40,610 bases of DNA, from NCBI GenBank assembly GCA_035948855.1, contig DASZIT010000049.1, positions 1-40,610 on the forward strand, in the 5' to 3' direction. Origin of the DNA: DASZIT01 sp035948855. GTDB lineage: Bacteria > Actinomycetota > Acidimicrobiia > Acidimicrobiales > RAAP-2. This document shows, one piece after another, positions 38,809-40,610 of the stretch. Under the pieces are notes generated by a model, which worked only from the letters and a program-made list of their open reading frames with translations, was not told the origin of the DNA and made no database searches. A program made the translations under genes and the position numbers. Each line of letters begins with the position of its first letter. The stretch's first letter is position 1.

Positions 38809-40578
38809 ATGACCGAGCCGATCACCATCACCTCCAAGCCGGAAGCCGACCCCCACAATCGGCGCAAGGTCTACGTGGACGGGGGTGAGGGACTCCAGGT
38901 TCCGTTCGTCGAGGTCTCGCTTTCGGATTCACCGGGTCGCAACGGCCCGGTGCCCAACCTCCCCCTCCGTCTGTACGACACCTCGGGTCCCGGCTCGGCC
39001 CCGACGGTGGGACTTCCCCCGCTCCGCCGTCCGTGGATCATGGACAGGAACGACGTCGAGGAGTACGCCGGCCGGGAGACCCGCCGGCGGGATGACGGGC
39101 GCGCCGCCGTTCGCCGCACCGGAAGCGACCCCGAGGTGTTCCCGGCCCCGGGTCGAGCCCCGCTGCGGTCGTCGGGCACCCCGGTGACCCAACTTCACTA
39201 TGCCCGCCGAGGCGAGATCACCCCGGAGATGGCGTTCGTCGCCACCCGGGAAGGGATGGACGCCGGGTTCGTGCGCGACGAGATCGCCGCGGGCCGGGCC
39301 ATCCTGCCGGCCAACGTCAACCACCCCGAATCCGAGCCGATGGTGATCGGCAGCCGCTTCCTGGTGAAGGTGAACGCCAACATCGGCAACTCGGCGGTGT
39401 CCTCCTCCATCGACGAGGAAGTGGAGAAACTGACCTGGGCCACCCGCTGGGGCGCCGACACCGTCATGGACCTTTCCACCGGGCCGGACATCCACACCAC
39501 CCGGGAGTGGATCATGCGCAACTCGCCGGTGCCGATCGGCACCGTGCCGATCTACCAGGCGCTCGAGAAGGTCGACGGGAGTCCCGAGGAGCTGACCTGG
39601 GACCTGTATCGCGACACGCTGATCGAGCAGGCCGAACAAGGGGTCGACTACTTCACCATCCACGCCGGGGTGCTGCTGCGCTACGTGCCGATGACCGCCA
39701 CCCGGATGACCGGCATCGTCAGCCGCGGCGGCTCGATCATGGCCGCCTGGTGCCTGGCCCATCACACCGAGAACTTCCTCTACACCCGGTTCGAGGAGAT
39801 CTGCGAGATCATGGCCGCCTACGACGTGGCCTTCTCGCTCGGTGACGGCCTCCGTCCCGGATCGATCGCCGACGCCAACGACGAGGCCCAGTTCGCCGAG
39901 CTGCGGACGCTGGGCGAGCTCACCGAGATCGCCTGGCGCCACGACGTGCAGGTGATGATCGAGGGACCCGGCCACGTCCCCCTCCACAAGGTGGCGGAGA
40001 ACGTGGTGCTGCAGAAGGAGGTCTGCCACGACGCGCCGTTCTACACACTCGGACCGCTCACCGTGGACGTCGCCCCGGCCTATGACCACATCACCTCGGC
40101 CATCGGCGCGGCGGTGATCGGCATGCACGGGACGGCGATGCTCTGTTACGTCACCCCCAAGGAGCACCTGGGCCTGCCCAACCGTGACGACGTGAAGGAG
40201 GGGATGATCGCCTACAAGATCGCCGCCCACGCCGCCGACCTGGCCAAGGGCCATCCCGGCGCCCAGGACTGGGACGACGCCCTGTCCAAGGCCCGGTTCG
40301 AGTTCCGTTGGGAGGACCAGTTCAACCTGGCCATGGACCCAGACACGGCCCGTGCGTACCACGACGAGACACAGCCGGCCGCACCGGCCAAGACGGCCCA
40401 CTTCTGCTCGATGTGTGGCCCGAAGTTCTGCTCCATGCGGATCAGCCAGGACGTGCGCGACTACGCGGAGCAGAAGGGGATGGACCTGGCCACGGCGGTG
40501 GAGATCGGCCTGAAGGAGAAGTCGGTCGAGTTCCGTGAGACCGGCGCCGAGGTGTACCGGGAGCCGTCGGCCACCTGA
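38809..40578 (+). CDS. thiC: Phosphomethylpyrimidine synthase ThiC
   Basis: This 589-residue radical-SAM enzyme converts aminoimidazole ribotide into the hydroxymethylpyrimidine phosphate of thiamine. Core motifs are ANVNHPESEPMVIG, NANIGNSAVSSSIDEEVEKL, WGADTVMDLSTG, IHAGVLLRYVPMT, SRGGSIMAAWCLAHH and EGPGHVPLHK. The C-terminal cluster motif is CSMCGPKFCSM, which gives the CX2CX4C used for the [4Fe-4S] cluster. The ATG at 38809 follows GAAGGGA. The upstream 112 bases do not hold a full TPP riboswitch, although a short piece resembles part of one. ThiC depends on Fe-S supply, which fits the window but does not link it to the local genes. Confidence 0.95.
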   Translation: MTEPITITSKPEADPHNRRKVYVDGGEGLQVPFVEVSLSDSPGRNGPVPNLPLRLYDTSGPGSAPTVGLPPLRRPWIMDRNDVEEYAGRETRRRDDGRAAVRRTGSDPEVFPAPGRAPLRSSGTPVTQLHYARRGEITPEMAFVATREGMDAGFVRDEIAAGRAILPANVNHPESEPMVIGSRFLVKVNANIGNSAVSSSIDEEVEKLTWATRWGADTVMDLSTGPDIHTTREWIMRNSPVPIGTVPIYQALEKVDGSPEELTWDLYRDTLIEQAEQGVDYFTIHAGVLLRYVPMTATRMTGIVSRGGSIMAAWCLAHHTENFLYTRFEEICEIMAAYDVAFSLGDGLRPGSIADANDEAQFAELRTLGELTEIAWRHDVQVMIEGPGHVPLHKVAENVVLQKEVCHDAPFYTLGPLTVDVAPAYDHITSAIGAAVIGMHGTAMLCYVTPKEHLGLPNRDDVKEGMIAYKIAAHAADLAKGHPGAQDWDDALSKARFEFRWEDQFNLAMDPDTARAYHDETQPAAPAKTAHFCSMCGPKFCSMRISQDVRDYAEQKGMDLATAVEIGLKEKSVEFRETGAEVYREPSAT

Positions 40579-40610
40579 TTCGGACGGGCAGGCAGGCGCC
40601 TCGGATGGTC

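Noticed and set aside
1..40610. Mobile elements, prophage, CRISPR arrays, tRNA or rRNA genes
   Set aside because: No transposase, integrase, phage structural gene, spaced direct repeats or tRNA-like fold was seen on either strand; the segment reads as stable chromosome.

Overview
The window is a gene-dense, high-GC chromosomal segment. Most genes start with ATG or GTG, and neighbours often overlap as ATGA or GTGA. I place it in the Actinobacteria because of marker genes: a WhiB iron-sulfur regulator beside a PdtaS-type histidine kinase, a mycothiol-dependent MscR dehydrogenase, a SufR-type regulator, DUF3107 beside paired ArsA-like ATPases, and the histidine phosphatase / DUF3090 / SCO1664 trio. 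A complete System I (Ccm) cytochrome c maturation operon is unusual for classical actinomycetes and points to a deep lineage, perhaps Acidimicrobiia. That placement is inference. I saw no rRNA, tRNA, CRISPR array, transposase or prophage gene.

Layout. 1-1171: the tail of an enoyl-CoA hydratase-like gene and gmd (GDP-mannose 4,6-dehydratase). 1221-9072 (+): cytochrome c biogenesis, with ccdA, then ccmA-B-C-D-E-F, a TlpA/CcmG-like thioredoxin and a CcmH-CcmI fusion. It includes a 50-codon ccmD and a possible 14-codon coupling ORF before ccmF. 9094-12405 (-): a SufR-like regulator, a cysteine desulfurase, a YjbR-family protein and a zinc-free quinone oxidoreductase. These are divergent from mrp at 12458-13636 (+), so this is an iron-sulfur module around a very short shared promoter. 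13791-14569 (-): two coupled small genes, one of unknown function and one DUF5678-like. 14826-19098 (-): a methyltransferase, a PEP mutase/isocitrate lyase-family enzyme, a cyclopropane fatty acid synthase and a dGTPase-like HD hydrolase.

19219-21705 (+): DUF3107 and two ArsA-like ATPases. 21739-22578 (-) is a patatin-like lipase. 22814-25932 (+) holds an O-methyltransferase, a PHP phosphatase and the PdtaS-like kinase. 25973-26263 (-) is whiB, with a perfect CRP-type palindrome upstream. 26458-31773 (+): a glycerophosphodiester phosphodiesterase, etfB-etfA, and an MBOAT acyltransferase with its SGNH partner. 31812-33690 (-): SCO1664-family, DUF3090 and histidine phosphatase genes. 33755-37290 (-): an FrhB-like iron-sulfur flavoprotein, a small membrane protein, an MBL hydrolase and mscR. 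37392-40578: an Fpg/Nei DNA glycosylase (+), a Bcp peroxiredoxin (-) and thiC (+).

How it fits together. The recurring themes are redox and metal-cofactor biology: heme attachment to cytochromes, iron-sulfur assembly and sensing, electron transfer through ETF, thiol-based detoxification, and lipid or surface modification. Most of the window looks like ordinary core genome. The points that stand out are the Ccm operon with its mini-ORF, the unknown pair at 13791-14569, divergent promoters with near-symmetric -10 elements, a recurrent leaderless-promoter pattern, and the CRP site at whiB.
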